Source of the DNA: Bradyrhizobium sp. KBS0727
Lineage (GTDB): Bacteria > Pseudomonadota > Alphaproteobacteria > Rhizobiales > Xanthobacteraceae
Assembly (NCBI RefSeq): GCF_005937885.2
Contig: NZ_CP042176.1
Span: forward strand, 2,289,501-2,353,500
Direction: 5' to 3'
DNA length: 64,000 nucleotides
The notes under the pieces are model-generated. The model was not told the origin of the DNA and ran no database searches. It was given only the letters and a program-made list of their open reading frames with translations. How positions within the stretch are numbered: the stretch's first letter is position 1; the number at the start of each line of letters is the position of its first letter. Positions 52,679 through 61,450 of the stretch are shown here, piece by piece. A program made the translations under genes and the position numbers.

Positions 52679-53923
52679 ATGAACATCACGCGCCGTAACG
52701 TGTTGCTTGGAGCCACTGCCGCCGCCGCGCTGGCGCCGATCGCGAGCCGCGCGCAGACCTCCGAAGTGGTGATCGGCGTCATCTATCCGTTCTCCGGCGC
52801 CAGTGCCCAGCAGGGCGTCGATGCCCAGAAGGCCTACGAGACCGCGCTCGAAATCATCAACAAGGATTACGATTTCGATCTGCCGCTGGCCAAAGGCGAA
52901 GGTTTGCCCGGCCTCGGCGGCGCCAAGATCCGCCTCGTGTTTGCCGACCACCAGTCCGATCCGCAAAAGGGCCGCGCCGAGACCGAACGCCTGATCACGC
53001 AGGAAAAAGTCTGCGCTGTCATCGGTACCTATCAGAGCGCGGTCGCGGTGACCGTCAGCCAGGTTTGCGAGCGCTACCAGACCCCGTTCATCTCGGCCGA
53101 CAACTCCTCGCCGAGCCTGCATCGCCGCGGCCTCAAATACTATTTCCGCGCCGCGCCGCATGACGAGATGTATTCGCAAGCGATGTTCGATTTCTTCGAT
53201 GCCATGAAGAAGAAGGGCACCAAGATCGAAACGCTGGCGCTGTTCCACGAGGATACGATCTTCGGAACCGACTCCGCCAACGCGCAGACCAAGCTCGCCG
53301 GCGAGCGCGGCTACAAGATCGTCGCCGACATCAAATATCGTTCGAACTCGCCGTCGCTGTCATCAGAAGTGCAGCAGCTCAAGGCGGCGAATGCCGACGT
53401 GCTGATGCCCTCGAGCTACACCACCGACGGCATCCTGCTGGTCAAGACCATGGCCGAGCTTGGTTACAAGCCCAACGCCATCGTGGCCCAGGACGCGGGC
53501 TTCTCGGAAAAGGCGCTGTATGATGCCGTCGGCGACAAGCTCGGAGGCGTGATCTCGCGCGGCACCTTCTCGCTCGATCTCGCCGCCAAGCGGCCGATGG
53601 TCGGCAAGGTCAACGCCATGTTCAAGGAGAAGTCGGGCAAGGATTTCAACGATCTGACGTCGCGGCAGTTCATGGGCCTGATCGTGATGGCGGAAGCCAT
53701 CAACCGCGCCAAGTCCACCGAGGGCGAGAAGATCCGCGACGCCCTGGCCGCGACCGACATTGCCGGCGAACAGACCATCATGCCGTGGAAGCGCATCAAG
53801 TTCGACGACCTGGGCCAGAACAACGACGCCGATCCGGTGCTGCTGCAGTATATCGGCGGCAAGTTCGTCACCATCTCCCCGCCGCAAGCCGCCGTCGCCG
53901 AAGCCACCTGGCCGATGACGTAA
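52679..53923 (+). CDS. livK: LIV-type ABC transporter substrate-binding protein
   Basis: A 414-residue periplasmic binding protein of the branched-chain amino acid/amide type. A twin-arginine-like signal, MNITRRNVLLGATAAAALAP then an IASRAQ cleavage region, precedes the two-lobed fold. It begins VVIGVIYPFSGASAQQGVDA and has RYQTPFISADNSSPSLHRRG, typical of this family. It heads an operon of two permeases and two ATPases, although a family C repeat separates it from the first permease. The ligand is unknown and could be a C4 sugar acid in view of the otn genes downstream. Confidence 0.92.
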   Translation: MNITRRNVLLGATAAAALAPIASRAQTSEVVIGVIYPFSGASAQQGVDAQKAYETALEIINKDYDFDLPLAKGEGLPGLGGAKIRLVFADHQSDPQKGRAETERLITQEKVCAVIGTYQSAVAVTVSQVCERYQTPFISADNSSPSLHRRGLKYYFRAAPHDEMYSQAMFDFFDAMKKKGTKIETLALFHEDTIFGTDSANAQTKLAGERGYKIVADIKYRSNSPSLSSEVQQLKAANADVLMPSSYTTDGILLVKTMAELGYKPNAIVAQDAGFSEKALYDAVGDKLGGVISRGTFSLDLAAKRPMVGKVNAMFKEKSGKDFNDLTSRQFMGLIVMAEAINRAKSTEGEKIRDALAATDIAGEQTIMPWKRIKFDDLGQNNDADPVLLQYIGGKFVTISPPQAAVAEATWPMT

Positions 53924-53986
53924 TCGGCCGGCACGGGGGCGGGGGCCATGACAGTGGGGACGATTGATCAAAGTGACGCTCTCTCC

Positions 53987-54068
53987 GTCATTGCGAGGAG
54001 CGAAGCGACGAAGCAGTCCACTCTTTCTTTTTGTCGCGCGATGGATTGCTTCGCTTCGCTCGCAATGA
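53987..54068. repeat. Palindromic intergenic repeat, family C copy 2
   Basis: Opens GTCATTGCGAGGAGCGAAGC and closes GCTTCGCTCGCAATGA. It sits between the binding-protein gene and the first permease gene of the LIV operon, like the mid-operon B repeat in the paa genes. Confidence 0.85.
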
Positions 54069-54102
54069 AGGAAGATAATGCCTCCGACCTGGAGCGACGC
54101 CA

Positions 54103-54981
54103 GTGACAGCCGAAACAATCGTCCAAAGTCTGGCGAGCGGCCTGTTGATGGGGCTGCTCTACGGGCTGATTGCCGTGGGGCTCGCGCTGATCTTCGGCCT
54201 GATGGACGTCGTCAACTTCGCCCATGGCGAATTCCTGATGATCGCGATGTATGCGACGTTCTTCCTGTTCGCGTTCTTCGCGATCGATCCCTTGCTGGCG
54301 GCGCCGCTGGTCGCGGCGGCGCTGTTCGTATTCGGGGCGGTGATCTACCTGTTCATCGTGCGGTTTGCGGTCCGCGCCAAGGCCAATGCCGGCATGGTGC
54401 AGATATTCTCCACCTTCGGGCTCGCCATCGTCATGCGCGGGCTGGCGCAGTTCTTCTTCACGCCGGACTATCGCAGCGTCCCCCATTCATGGCTCGGCGG
54501 CAAGACCATCTCGATCGGCGGCATCTTCCTGCCCGAGCCGCAACTGGTCGGCGCGGCGCTGTCGATCGCGGCGTTCGGCGCGCTTTATTTCTTCATCAAC
54601 CGCACCGACTTCGGCCGCGCGCTCGAAGCGACGCGAGAGGACGCCGGCGCGGTGGCGCTGGTCGGCATCGACAAGAACCGGGTGTTCGCGCTGGGCTGGG
54701 GTCTTGGGGCCGCCCTGGTCGGTCTCGCCGGCGCCATCATGGCGATCTTCTTCTACATTTACCCTGATGTCGGCGCGTCCTTTGCGCTGATCGCCTATGT
54801 CACGGTGGCGCTGGGTGGCTTCGGCAGCGTGTTCGGCGCCTTTGCCGGCGGCATCATTGTCGGCCTCGTCGAAGCCACCACTGCCATGATCCTGCCGCCG
54901 TCGCTGAAGTCGGTCGGTATCTACGCGGTCTATCTGCTGGTGGTCTTCGTCCGGCCGCGCGGCCTGTTCGGGTCGATGTGA
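54103..54981 (+). CDS. livH: LIV-type ABC transporter permease, LivH
   Basis: A 292-residue permease with about eight membrane helices. LIAVGLALIFGLMDVVNFAH then GEFLMIAMYATFF is the LivH signature. The EAA-like coupling loop is near ALEATREDAGAVALVGIDKN. The GTG at 54103 is the start, preceded by GGAGCG. It is overlapped by livM by one base. It forms the channel with LivM; cargo unknown. Confidence 0.94.
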   Translation: MTAETIVQSLASGLLMGLLYGLIAVGLALIFGLMDVVNFAHGEFLMIAMYATFFLFAFFAIDPLLAAPLVAAALFVFGAVIYLFIVRFAVRAKANAGMVQIFSTFGLAIVMRGLAQFFFTPDYRSVPHSWLGGKTISIGGIFLPEPQLVGAALSIAAFGALYFFINRTDFGRALEATREDAGAVALVGIDKNRVFALGWGLGAALVGLAGAIMAIFFYIYPDVGASFALIAYVTVALGGFGSVFGAFAGGIIVGLVEATTAMILPPSLKSVGIYAVYLLVVFVRPRGLFGSM

Positions 54982-55961
54982 TGGACAGCGAATTCGCAAA
55001 ACGCCGTCGCCGTGAACTGATCGTCGCCCTCTGTCTTGCCGCGATCGCAGCCACCGTGCCGTTGTTCGTCAAGGACGTCTACGTCCAGAACATCATGGTG
55101 CTGACGCTGATGTGGGGCGCGCTGTCGCAGAGCTGGAACATCCTGTCCGGCTATTGCGGACAGATATCGCTCGGTCACGCGCTCTATTTCGGCCTCGGCG
55201 CCTACACCACCACGCTGCTGTTCACCAAATTCGGCGTGCTGCCGTGGTTCGGCATGCTCGGCGGCGGATTGATTTCGGCCGTCATTGCCATGGCGCTCGG
55301 TTATCCCTGCTTCCGCCTCCGCGGGCATTACTTCGTCATCGCCACCATCGTGATCGCCGAGATCGGGCTGCTGCTGTTCCACAACTGGGACTGGGCGGGA
55401 GCCGCGCTCGGTATCGATATTCCCGTCCGCGGCGATAGCTGGATGAAATTCCAGTTCACCCGCAGCAAGCTGCCATACTTCTATTTCGCGCTGGGGCTGG
55501 CCTGCGTGGCCTGGTTCGTCACCTGGTGGCTGGAAGATTCCAAGTGGGGCTATTGGTGGCGCGCGGTGAAGGACAATCCGGAGGCTGCCGAAAGCCTCGG
55601 CGTGGTCGTGTTCAATTCCAAGATGGGCGCGGCGGCGGTGTCGGCCTTTCTGGTCGCGATCGGCGGCAGTTTCTACGCGCAGTTCGTCTCCTATATCGAC
55701 CCTGAAAGCGTGATGGGCTTCCAGTTCTCGCTGCTGATGGCGCTGCCTGCGGTGCTTGGCGGCATCGGGACGCTGTGGGGACCGCTGCTGGGCGCCGTGA
55801 TTCTGATTCCGCTGACGGAGCTGACGCGCTCCTTCATCGGCGGCTCCGGCCGCGGTGTCGACCTGATCGTCTATGGCGGGCTGATCGTCGCGATCTCGCT
55901 GGCGCGGCCGCAGGGGCTGATCGGGCTGTTCTCGCCCAAGCGCAAGGAGGCGGCGCGATGA
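54981..55961 (+). CDS. livM: LIV-type ABC transporter permease, LivM
   Basis: A 326-residue permease. LSGYCGQISLGHALYFGLGA (about 47-66) and AVKDNPEAAESLGVVVFNSK are diagnostic of LivM. A GTG at 54978 also lies in frame, but ATG 54981 is preferred (TGATG overlap with livH). The stop overlaps livG by four bases. Eight or more membrane helices are predicted. Confidence 0.94.
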   Translation: MDSEFAKRRRRELIVALCLAAIAATVPLFVKDVYVQNIMVLTLMWGALSQSWNILSGYCGQISLGHALYFGLGAYTTTLLFTKFGVLPWFGMLGGGLISAVIAMALGYPCFRLRGHYFVIATIVIAEIGLLLFHNWDWAGAALGIDIPVRGDSWMKFQFTRSKLPYFYFALGLACVAWFVTWWLEDSKWGYWWRAVKDNPEAAESLGVVVFNSKMGAAAVSAFLVAIGGSFYAQFVSYIDPESVMGFQFSLLMALPAVLGGIGTLWGPLLGAVILIPLTELTRSFIGGSGRGVDLIVYGGLIVAISLARPQGLIGLFSPKRKEAAR

Positions 55962-56692
55962 CGACGCCTCTTTTGGAAACCCGCGGCGTCTGGCAGCGGT
56001 TCGGCGGCCTCGTCGCCAACAGCGACGTCTCGATCTCGGTCGGCCGTGGCGAAATCGTCGGCCTGATCGGCCCCAACGGCGCCGGCAAATCGACGCTGTT
56101 CAACCTGATCGCGGGCGTGCTGCCGCCGACCCAGGGCTCGATCGTGTTCGACGGCGAGGATGTCACCGCTCTGCCGGCCGCCGTGCGCTGCCAGCGCGGC
56201 GTCGGGCGTACTTTTCAAGTCGTGAAAAGCTTCGAGACCATGACCGTCATCGACAACGTCATCGTCGGCGCGCTGATCCGCAACACGGTGATGCGCGATG
56301 CCCGGCGCAAGGCGCATGAGGTGCTGGAATTCTGCGGCCTTGGTCCGCGCGTCAACGTGCTGGCGAGCGACCTGGTGCCTTCCGAAAAGCGCCGGCTCGA
56401 GGTCGCGCGTGCGCTCGCGACCGAGCCGAAACTGCTGCTGCTCGACGAGGTGCTCACGGGTCTAACGCCGGTCGAAGCCAAGACCGGCGTCGAACTGGTG
56501 CGGCGGGTGCGGGAAACCGGCGTCACCGTGCTGATGGTGGAGCATGTGATGGAAATCGTGATGCCGCTGGTCGATCGCGCCGTCGTGCTCGATCTCGGCA
56601 AGGTGCTGGTCGAAGGCAAGCCCACCGACGTGGTTCGCGATCCGAAAGTCATCAGCGCCTATCTGGGGGACCGTCATGCTGTCGGTGCATGA
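55958..56692 (+). CDS. livG: LIV-type ABC transporter ATPase, LivG
   Basis: A 244-residue ATPase with Walker A GPNGAGKS (about 39-46), Walker B LLLLDEVLTGLTPVEA and the switch-histidine region VLMVEHVMEIVMPLVDRAVV. The signature is a degenerate VPSEKRRLEVARALA rather than LSGGQ, a recurrent variant in LivG. ATG 55958 has AAGGAGG upstream. It overlaps livF by 17 bases and works with LivF to drive the LivHM channel. Confidence 0.93.
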   Translation: MTTPLLETRGVWQRFGGLVANSDVSISVGRGEIVGLIGPNGAGKSTLFNLIAGVLPPTQGSIVFDGEDVTALPAAVRCQRGVGRTFQVVKSFETMTVIDNVIVGALIRNTVMRDARRKAHEVLEFCGLGPRVNVLASDLVPSEKRRLEVARALATEPKLLLLDEVLTGLTPVEAKTGVELVRRVRETGVTVLMVEHVMEIVMPLVDRAVVLDLGKVLVEGKPTDVVRDPKVISAYLGDRHAVGA

Positions 56693-57380
56693 AGTCACCA
56701 CCGCCTATCAAGGCCTGGTCGCGATCTCGGCGATATCGATCGAGGTCGCCAAGGGCGAGATCGTCTGCGTCGCCGGCGCCAACGGGGCCGGCAAGTCGAC
56801 GCTGCTGAAATCGATCGCCGGCGCCGAGCGCCCGCGCTCCGGCACCGTCAGTTTTGACGGCGCGCGTATCGACGGCATGGCGCAACACGTCATCACCTCA
56901 CGCGGCATCGCCTATGTGCCGGAAAACCGCCGGCTGTTTCCTCGATTGTCGGTGCGTGACAATCTGCGGCTCGGCAGCTACCTCTACCGCGGCGAAGCCG
57001 ATCGCGAGGCGCCGCTGGATCTGGTGTTCAATCTGTTTCCGCGCCTGTCGGAACGGCTGGAGCAGCGCGCCGAAACGCTTTCCGGCGGCGAGCAGCAGAT
57101 GCTGGCGATCGGCCGCGCGCTGATGACCCGGCCGCGGCTGCTGATGCTCGACGAGCCGTCGCAGGGCATCATGCCGAAACTGGTCGACGAAATCTTCCAG
57201 GCGGTGAAACGCATCCGCGACGCCGGCATGACGGTGCTGATCGTCGAGCAGCGGATGTCCGAGTGTCTCGAAATCGCCGACCGCGCCTATATCCTGCAAA
57301 CCGGCCGCGTGCTGATGCAGGGCAGCGCGGCGGAGATCAGTGCCAATCCCGACGTGCGCAAGGCGTATCTGGGGATGTGA
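56676..57380 (+). CDS. livF: LIV-type ABC transporter ATPase, LivF
   Basis: A 234-residue ATPase with Walker A GANGAGKS (about 32-39), signature LSGGEQQMLAIGRALM, Walker B LLMLDEPSQGIMPKLVDEIF and VLIVEQRMSECLEIADRAYI. The closing LGM is typical for LivF. It starts within livG (17-base overlap) and ends the transporter operon. A repeat and then the convergent class II aldolase gene follow. Confidence 0.95.
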   Translation: MLSVHEVTTAYQGLVAISAISIEVAKGEIVCVAGANGAGKSTLLKSIAGAERPRSGTVSFDGARIDGMAQHVITSRGIAYVPENRRLFPRLSVRDNLRLGSYLYRGEADREAPLDLVFNLFPRLSERLEQRAETLSGGEQQMLAIGRALMTRPRLLMLDEPSQGIMPKLVDEIFQAVKRIRDAGMTVLIVEQRMSECLEIADRAYILQTGRVLMQGSAAEISANPDVRKAYLGM

Positions 57381-57410
57381 CGGTCGCGGAGAGGGCACAG
57401 CCCCTTCCGC

Positions 57411-57492
57411 GTCATTGCGAGGAGCGGAGGGGACGAAGCAATCCATTCTTGCTTCGTGGCGCTATGGATTGCTTCGCTTCGCTCGCAATGAC
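57411..57492. repeat. Palindromic intergenic repeat, family C copy 3
   Basis: Opens GTCATTGCGAGGAGCGGAGG and closes GCTTCGCTCGCAATGAC. It lies between the LIV transporter operon and the convergent otnC-like gene, a position where it could form a hairpin terminator. Confidence 0.85.
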
Positions 57493-57501
57493 GGGGAGGG
57501 A

Positions 57502-58161
57502 CTAGTCGTGCCCATGCTCCGGCAACACCAGCCCAAACACATCAGTCAAATCCTTCACTTGCTCCGGCGACAAATACCGCGGGTTCAGCCCGCGCAGCAG
57601 CAGATACAGTTTTGCGGTCTCTTCCAGTTCCTCGATCGCGAACACCGCGGCTTCCAGCGTGTCGCCTGACACCACCGGGCCGTGATTGGCCAAAAGTACG
57701 GACGAGTATTTGCCGGCCAGCCCCTTGATGGCATCGGCCACCGCGGCGTCGCCGGGGCGATAATAGGGCACCAAAGCGGTCTGGCCGCATTTCATCAGGT
57801 AATAGGGCGTCATCGGCGGCAGTGCGGCGCGCGGATCGATCTCCGGCAGCATCGACAGCGCCACAGAGTGGGTGGAGTGCAGATGCACCACGGCGCGCGC
57901 GGCGCCGCGGGTCTGGTAGAGCGCGCTGTGCAGCGGCACTTCCTTGGTCGGGGCATCGCCGGTCAGGAGCTTGCCGTCGGCGCCGAGCCGGGACAGCCGC
58001 GCCGGATCGAGGAAACCCAGCGAGGCGTTGGTCGGCGTGACCATATAGCCGCCGTCGTCGAGTCTGACGCTGATATTGCCGGAGGAACCCGGCGTCAGCC
58101 CGCGCTCGAACAGCGAGCGGCCGAGACGGCAGATTTCCTCGCGCAGCCTGCTATCGCTCAT
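57502..58161 (-). CDS. otnC: Class II aldolase, 3-oxo-tetronate 4-phosphate decarboxylase-like (OtnC)
   Basis: A 219-residue zinc-dependent aldolase. GLTPGSSGNISVR near residue 21-33 is the family anchor. Zinc ligands His93, His95 (VHLHSTHS) and His160 (NHGPVV), with Glu74, are intact. In the threonate/erythronate pathway OtnC decarboxylates 3-oxo-tetronate 4-phosphate to dihydroxyacetone phosphate. Divergent from ltnD across about 100 bases, so the four otn/ltn genes probably share regulation. Confidence 0.9.
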   Translation of the reverse strand: MSDSRLREEICRLGRSLFERGLTPGSSGNISVRLDDGGYMVTPTNASLGFLDPARLSRLGADGKLLTGDAPTKEVPLHSALYQTRGAARAVVHLHSTHSVALSMLPEIDPRAALPPMTPYYLMKCGQTALVPYYRPGDAAVADAIKGLAGKYSSVLLANHGPVVSGDTLEAAVFAIEELEETAKLYLLLRGLNPRYLSPEQVKDLTDVFGLVLPEHGHD

Positions 58162-58260
58162 TCCGGTTTCCCTGTTTTTCGGGTTGTCTCACGCTTTGGC
58201 AGCGCGGCCAAGCCGTGATACCCAGAGGCAACCAACCAGAAACTATTGAGGGATCGCCGC

Positions 58261-59175
58261 ATGCCTGAAACTGCCAAACCGCGCGTCGCCGTAATCGGGC
58301 TGGGCTCGATGGGGTTCGGCATGGCGACCTCGCTGCGCCGCAGGGGGCTCGATGTCACCGGTTGCGACGTCTCGGCCGATTCCGTGGCGCGGTTCGTGGC
58401 CGACGGCGGCAAGGGCGCCAAAACACCGGCGGAAGCGGCAAAGGACGCCGACATCGTCGTCAGCGTGGTGGTCAATGCCGCCCAGACCGAGACCATTCTG
58501 TTCGGCGCCAACGGCGTTGCCGAAACCCTCGCCAGGGGCGCGGTATTTATCTCCTCCGCCACCATGGATCCTGACGTGGCGCGGCGGCTGGCGAAGCAAC
58601 TGGAGGCGAGCGGCCGGCATTATCTGGACGCGCCGATCTCGGGCGGCGCCCAGCGCGCGGCGCAGGGCGAACTCACCATTCTGGCCTCGGGCAGTCCGGC
58701 TGCGTTCGCGAAAGCGCGGCCCGCGCTCGATGCGATGGCGGCAAAACTCTACGAGCTCGGCGATGCCGCGGGCCAGGGCGCCGCGTTCAAGATGATCAAC
58801 CAGCTTCTGGCCGGCGTCCACATCGCCGCCGCTTCGGAAGCGATCACGTTCGCCGCCAGGCAGGGGCTCGACATCAGGAAGGTATATGAAGTGATCACGG
58901 CCTCCGCCGGCAATTCCTGGATGTTCGAGAACCGCATGCCGCACGTGCTCGACGGCGACTACACACCGCGCAGCGCGGTGGAGATTTTCGTCAAGGACCT
59001 CGGTATCATCCAGGACATGGCGCGCTCGGCGAAATTCCCGGTGCCGGTCGCCGCCGCGGCGCTGCAGATGTTCCTGATGACGGCCGGCGCCGGCATGGGC
59101 CGCGACGACGACGCCTCGGTGGCGCGGATGTATGCCCGTGTTACCGGCACCGATCTGCCGGGCGAGCCGAAGTAA
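58261..59175 (+). CDS. ltnD: NAD(P)-dependent L-threonate/D-erythronate-type dehydrogenase (LtnD)
   Basis: A 304-residue beta-hydroxyacid dehydrogenase. The Rossmann loop GLGSMG is at residues 13-18, DAPISGGAQRAAQGELTILA is the substrate-binding block and Lys177 in AAFKMINQLL is catalytic. It is the first enzyme of the pathway, oxidising the C4 acid to 2-oxo-tetronate. ATG 58261 is chosen over the upstream TTG. The gene order ltnD-otnI-otnK with otnC divergent is the known C4 sugar-acid arrangement. L-threonate versus D-threonate or erythronate cannot be settled from sequence. Confidence 0.9.
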   Translation: MPETAKPRVAVIGLGSMGFGMATSLRRRGLDVTGCDVSADSVARFVADGGKGAKTPAEAAKDADIVVSVVVNAAQTETILFGANGVAETLARGAVFISSATMDPDVARRLAKQLEASGRHYLDAPISGGAQRAAQGELTILASGSPAAFAKARPALDAMAAKLYELGDAAGQGAAFKMINQLLAGVHIAAASEAITFAARQGLDIRKVYEVITASAGNSWMFENRMPHVLDGDYTPRSAVEIFVKDLGIIQDMARSAKFPVPVAAAALQMFLMTAGAGMGRDDDASVARMYARVTGTDLPGEPK

Positions 59176-59199
59176 TCAAAACACACAAGAGGACATTCG

Positions 59200-59982
59200 A
59201 TGCCCCGTTTTGCCGCCAACCTCTCCATGATGTTCAACGAGGTTCCGTTCCTCGACCGTTTCGACGCGGCGGCGAAGGCCGGCTTCACCGCGGTCGAATT
59301 CCTGTTTCCCTACGATCATCCGGCCGAAGCCGTCGGCGAACGCCTGCACAGGAACGGCCTGACGCAGGCGCTGTTCAACCTGCCGCCGGGTAACTGGGAG
59401 GCGGGCGAGAAAGGCTTTGCCGCGCTGCCGGCGCGCTTCGACGACCTGAAGAAGAGCCTCGAGACGGCGTTGCCTTACGCCAAGGCGACCGGCGTCAAGC
59501 GCGTGCATCTGATGGCGGGCATCGCTAATCGCAGCGATCCCAAAGCCGTCGAGGCGTTTTACAAATCGGTGGCGGTGGCAGCGGAGTTCTTCGCGCCCCA
59601 CGGCCTCGACGTCGTGATCGAGCCGATCAACCCGCGTAACGTGCCCGGTTATTTTCTCAACGACTTTCTTTTCGCCCGCGACTTGATCGTTGAGTTGAAG
59701 ATTCCAAACCTAAAACTGCAGTTCGACATCTATCACTGCCAGATCATCCATGGCGACGTCACCATGCGGCTGCGCGAGATGATGCCGATTATCGGTCACG
59801 TCCAGATCGCCAGCATTCCCTCGCGCAACGAGCCCGACGGCGAGGAGCTGAATTACCCCTTCCTGTTCGCCGAGCTCGACCGGCTCGGTTATGGCGGTTT
59901 CGTCGGCTGCGAATACAATCCGCGCGGAAAAACCATCGACGGCCTCGGCTGGTTCAAATCCTATGCGGGAGTAAAGCCGTGA
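59200..59982 (+). CDS. otnI: 2-oxo-tetronate isomerase (OtnI), hydroxypyruvate isomerase-like
   Basis: A 260-residue TIM-barrel isomerase of the xylose isomerase-like/Hyi family: LSMMFNEVPFLDRFDAAAKA at the start, HLMAGIANRSDPKAVEAFYK, VIEPINPRNVPGYFL (with Glu), LKLQFDIYHCQIIHGDVTMR (Asp and His) and GFVGCEYNPRGKT (Glu) provide the metal ligands. OtnI converts 2-oxo-tetronate to 3-oxo-tetronate, the substrate of OtnK. It lies 24 bases after ltnD and overlaps otnK. Confidence 0.92.
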   Translation: MPRFAANLSMMFNEVPFLDRFDAAAKAGFTAVEFLFPYDHPAEAVGERLHRNGLTQALFNLPPGNWEAGEKGFAALPARFDDLKKSLETALPYAKATGVKRVHLMAGIANRSDPKAVEAFYKSVAVAAEFFAPHGLDVVIEPINPRNVPGYFLNDFLFARDLIVELKIPNLKLQFDIYHCQIIHGDVTMRLREMMPIIGHVQIASIPSRNEPDGEELNYPFLFAELDRLGYGGFVGCEYNPRGKTIDGLGWFKSYAGVKP

Positions 59983-61268
59983 AACTGGCAGCGAAGTTGT
60001 CTCTTGGCTGCATCGCCGACGACTACACCGGCGCCTCCGACCTCGCCAACACCCTGAGCCGTCAGGGGCTGCGCACGGTGCAGACCATCGGCGTGCCCGC
60101 GGACGATCTGGCGTTGCCCGAGGTCGATGCCGTCGTGGTGTCGCTCAAGAGCCGCTCGATCGAGGCAAATCTGGCGGTGACACGGTCGCGTGCCGCCGAA
60201 AAGTGGCTGCGCGGGCGCGGCGCTGGTCATGTGCTGTTCAAGATCTGCTCGACCTTCGATTCCACCGACGCCGGCAATATCGGTCCTGTGATGGATGCGC
60301 TGCGCGCCGATTCCGGCGACACGATCGTGCTGGTGACGCCGGCGTTCCCGGAAACCGGCCGCACCGTCTATATGGGCAACCTGTTCGTCGGCCCCGTGCC
60401 GCTGAACGAAAGCCCGCTGAAGGACCATCCGCTGAACCCGATGCACGACTCCAACCTCGTGCGGGTGCTGGCGCGCCAGAGCAAGACCAGGATCGGGCTG
60501 GTCGACCTGGCAACCCTGACGCGCGGTGCGGACGCCGTTCGCGGGCGCCTCGGCGATCTCGTGGCGAAGGGCTTTGGCGCCGCTGTTATCGACGCCGTGT
60601 TCGACCGCGATCTGGAAACCATCGGCGGAGTCGCGCTGGATCATCGTTTGTCGGTCGGCGCCTCCGGCATCGGACTCGGCCTTGCCCGGGCGCTGGTCGC
60701 CTCCGGCAAGGTCACATCGAACGCGACCGCAGCGGCATCAGAATCCGCGGTCGGCGGACCGGCGGCATGCCTCGCCGGCAGTTGTTCGCAGGCGACGCTG
60801 CAGCAGATTGCCAGTGCCGAAAAGACCATGGCCGTGCTGCATCTCGATCCCGAGCGGGTCATCGCGGGGCCCGACGAAGTGCGGCGCGCGCTGGCCTGGG
60901 CGAGCGAGCGAATCAGCGGCGGGCCTGTTCTGATCGCGAGCAGTTCGGCACCGGATCAGGTTCAAGCTCTGCAATCACGTCATGGCCGCGATGCAGCCGG
61001 ACATGCCATCGAGCAGGCGATGGCCGATATCGCCGAAGGTCTGGTGCGATCCGGCGTGCGGCGACTGGTGGTCGCCGGCGGTGAAACGTCAGGCGCCGTC
61101 GTCGATCGCTTGCGCATTCCCGGATTCCTCGTTGGCGCAGAAATCGCTGCAGGCGTGCCGGTTTTGCGCGCGGTCGGCGCAAAAGACGGTGCGATGCTGC
61201 TTGCACTTAAATCGGGCAATTTCGGCGGCACGGAATTTTTCTCCGATGCGTTGAAGCTGATGCGCTGA
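59979..61268 (+). CDS. otnK: 3-oxo-tetronate kinase (OtnK), four-carbon acid sugar kinase family
   Basis: A 429-residue kinase of the DUF1537 family. The N-terminal SLGCIADDYTGASDLANTLS is the substrate-binding signature. FKICSTFDSTDAGNIGPVMD and FPETGRTVYMGNLFVGPVPL follow. The C-terminal half contains the nucleotide-binding RRLVVAGGETSGAVVDRL (about 361-378). It phosphorylates 3-oxo-tetronate at C4. The GTG at 59979 overlaps the otnI stop by four bases. The four proteins form a complete route from threonate/erythronate to dihydroxyacetone phosphate and CO2. Confidence 0.93.
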   Translation: MKLAAKLSLGCIADDYTGASDLANTLSRQGLRTVQTIGVPADDLALPEVDAVVVSLKSRSIEANLAVTRSRAAEKWLRGRGAGHVLFKICSTFDSTDAGNIGPVMDALRADSGDTIVLVTPAFPETGRTVYMGNLFVGPVPLNESPLKDHPLNPMHDSNLVRVLARQSKTRIGLVDLATLTRGADAVRGRLGDLVAKGFGAAVIDAVFDRDLETIGGVALDHRLSVGASGIGLGLARALVASGKVTSNATAAASESAVGGPAACLAGSCSQATLQQIASAEKTMAVLHLDPERVIAGPDEVRRALAWASERISGGPVLIASSSAPDQVQALQSRHGRDAAGHAIEQAMADIAEGLVRSGVRRLVVAGGETSGAVVDRLRIPGFLVGAEIAAGVPVLRAVGAKDGAMLLALKSGNFGGTEFFSDALKLMR

Positions 61269-61309
61269 TCGCTTTACCGCATTCATTTGCTGGTGAGGTC
61301 TGTCGCGTA

Positions 61310-61323
61310 CCGTAATTTTACGG
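61310..61323. promoter_or_regulatory. 14-base perfect inverted repeat upstream of the chemoreceptor gene
   Basis: CCGTAATTTTACGG has 6-base arms around TT. It lies in the 182-base gap after otnK and 128 bases before the chemoreceptor ATG, flanked by GTAC on both sides. Could be an operator or the base of a terminator stem, but without a T-run. Confidence 0.35.
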
Positions 61324-61450
61324 AAGTACTTGTTAACTCAACTTGAGGAGGCGTCGGGTTTGATGCCGGCGGAGCTTCCTTGCGACTCATCAGCTTCACC
61401 GCCCCCCCGTCACAATCGGCCCGCCCGCCCAAGATCAAGAGATCCCCGCC

